From Tardiphaga sp. (GTDB lineage Bacteria > Pseudomonadota > Alphaproteobacteria > Rhizobiales > Xanthobacteraceae), in NCBI GenBank assembly GCA_028290765.1, contig JAQGJF010000858.1, forward strand, positions 1 through 6,153: DNA of 6,153 bases, in the 5' to 3' direction. This document shows positions 5,848-6,153 of the stretch, in pieces. The translations under genes and the position numbers were made by a program. The notes beneath the pieces were generated by a model. It worked only from the letters and a program-made list of their open reading frames with translations. It did no database searches and had not been told where the DNA came from. Within the stretch, counting starts at the first letter, position 1. Each line of letters starts with the position of its first letter.

Positions 5848-5923
5848 ACTCGCGGCCAACTACCTCGCCTTCGTCAAACTAGCCGCTATCCGCATCTGGC
5901 TAAGCGCTTTTGAGTCCACGCCC
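5846..5923 (+). pseudogene. C-terminal relic of an IS5-family transposase
   Basis: In a frame different from the DUF1007 gene these 78 nt encode ELAANYLAFVKLAAIRIWL then SAFESTP. This is the highly recognisable end of IS5-family DDE transposases common in Rhizobiales (NYLAF..LA.IR.WLR..ESTP). The usual stop right after ESTP is replaced by TGG, so the frame reads through into the repeat that follows. The catalytic residues and both terminal inverted repeats are missing or not identifiable. The junction with DUF1007 falls within 1-2 nt of its stop codon, indicating that an IS insertion followed by deletion removed whatever lay downstream. Confidence 0.75.
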
Positions 5924-5942
5924 TGGTTCGCACCGTCGCCTC

Positions 5943-6039
5943 TGTCATTGCGAGAAGCTCTTGCGACGACCGCGTCCGCCGAAGCTCGAAGAGCGAAGGA
6001 GGAAGCAATCCAGTCCCTTCTTGTGGCCCTGGATTGCTT
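5943..6039. repeat. Interspersed palindromic repeat, interrupted by a group II intron
   Basis: One arm starts gtcattgcgag at 5944 and reaches aagcaatccag at 6003-6013. The other arm begins ctggattgctt at 6029-6039, an 11-bp perfect complement across a 15-nt loop. By comparison with 1-32 the second arm should continue cgcttcgctcgcaatgac, but it is cut at 6039 by the intron. The interior (about 5955-6000) is longer and more diverged than the simple element, so this may be a composite or degraded copy. Confidence 0.7.
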
Positions 6040-6153
6040 GTGCGCCAGGTAAGCTGGCGCGGTCCTGCCGGTGCAAGTCCGGTCCGGGTAAGCCGTAGCG
6101 GGCGCCCGGTAGCGAGTGTTGCGTGGTCGCCGGTGACGGCGGCTGCGAAGCGT
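6040..6153 (+). mobile_element. 5' end of a group II intron (domain I), partial
   Basis: The stretch begins GTGCGCC, matching the GUGYG 5' boundary of group II introns. It continues with conserved early domain I features: the stem GCGCCAG-GTAAG-CTGGCGC (6042-6060), the signature gtcctgccggtgcaagtccg, and a later stem CGCCG-GTGA-CGGCG closed by a GNRA-type loop. It is a self-splicing retroelement that normally encodes a reverse transcriptase/maturase further downstream. Only 114 nt lie in the window, so the maturase, domains V/VI, EBS sequences and class cannot be judged. The 5' exon is the palindromic repeat arm ending ggattgctt. Confidence 0.85.

Noticed and set aside
5844..5882. 12-codon open frame starting at the ATGA after DUF1007
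   Set aside because: Only the ATG is likely genuine. The codons after it are out-of-frame transposase DNA, so this is not a gene but the scar of a lost one.
5910..6098. 62-codon plus-strand frame across the repeat and the intron start
   Set aside because: It runs through the IS relic, the palindromic repeat and structured intron RNA. There is no ribosome site and no sensible product.
1..6153. CRISPR arrays, tRNA or rRNA genes
   Set aside because: No regularly spaced repeats with unique spacers beyond the three short promoter motifs were seen, and no tRNA- or rRNA-like sequence was recognised on either strand.

Overview
The window looks like accessory chromosome from a GC-rich alphaproteobacterium, most likely Bradyrhizobium or a close relative (Rhodopseudomonas/Afipia group). 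This rests on high GC third positions, interspersed palindromic repeats built on ctggattgctt...tcgcaatgac at both ends, and an IS5-type transposase tail of a kind common in that group. The genus call is inference. The theme is trace-metal acquisition (iron and zinc) in a region scarred by rearrangement.

Left part (1-2579): a partial interspersed repeat, then a 48-bp relic of the 3' end of a minus-strand TonB-dependent receptor gene. Next come three tandem TTAG-N7-CTAA motifs that may be an iron-responsive operator, and an apparently intact plus-strand TonB-dependent siderophore receptor (336-2579). Middle (2576-3040): the receptor converges, with overlapping stop codons, on a second and longer relic: the last ~120 codons of a ZnuD-like zinc receptor on the minus strand. 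A near-perfect 18-bp palindrome that resembles a Zur (zinc uptake regulator) operator lies beside the relic's 5' end.

Right part (3335-5847): four plus-strand genes. They encode a COG0523/CobW-family GTPase with the P-loop, CxCC metal site and a His-rich loop; a 68-aa protein of unknown function starting 10 nt after the GTPase stop; a small exported DUF2946-like protein with a DDDDHCPIC patch; and an exported DUF1007 protein whose predicted mature N-terminus begins HPHVWV. ZnuD-type receptors, COG0523 GTPases and DUF1007 proteins are known from zinc-starvation or Ni/Co/Zn transport loci. I therefore infer a zinc-limitation cassette in which the receptor moves Zn across the outer membrane, the exported proteins handle it in the periplasm and the GTPase delivers it in the cytoplasm. 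The inner-membrane transporter (NicO/RcnA type) that usually follows DUF1007 is not present. In its place, right at the ATGA junction, is the last 26 codons of an IS5-family transposase.

Right edge (5943-6153): another copy of the palindromic repeat, interrupted in its distal arm by the first 114 nt of a group II intron that runs out of the window.
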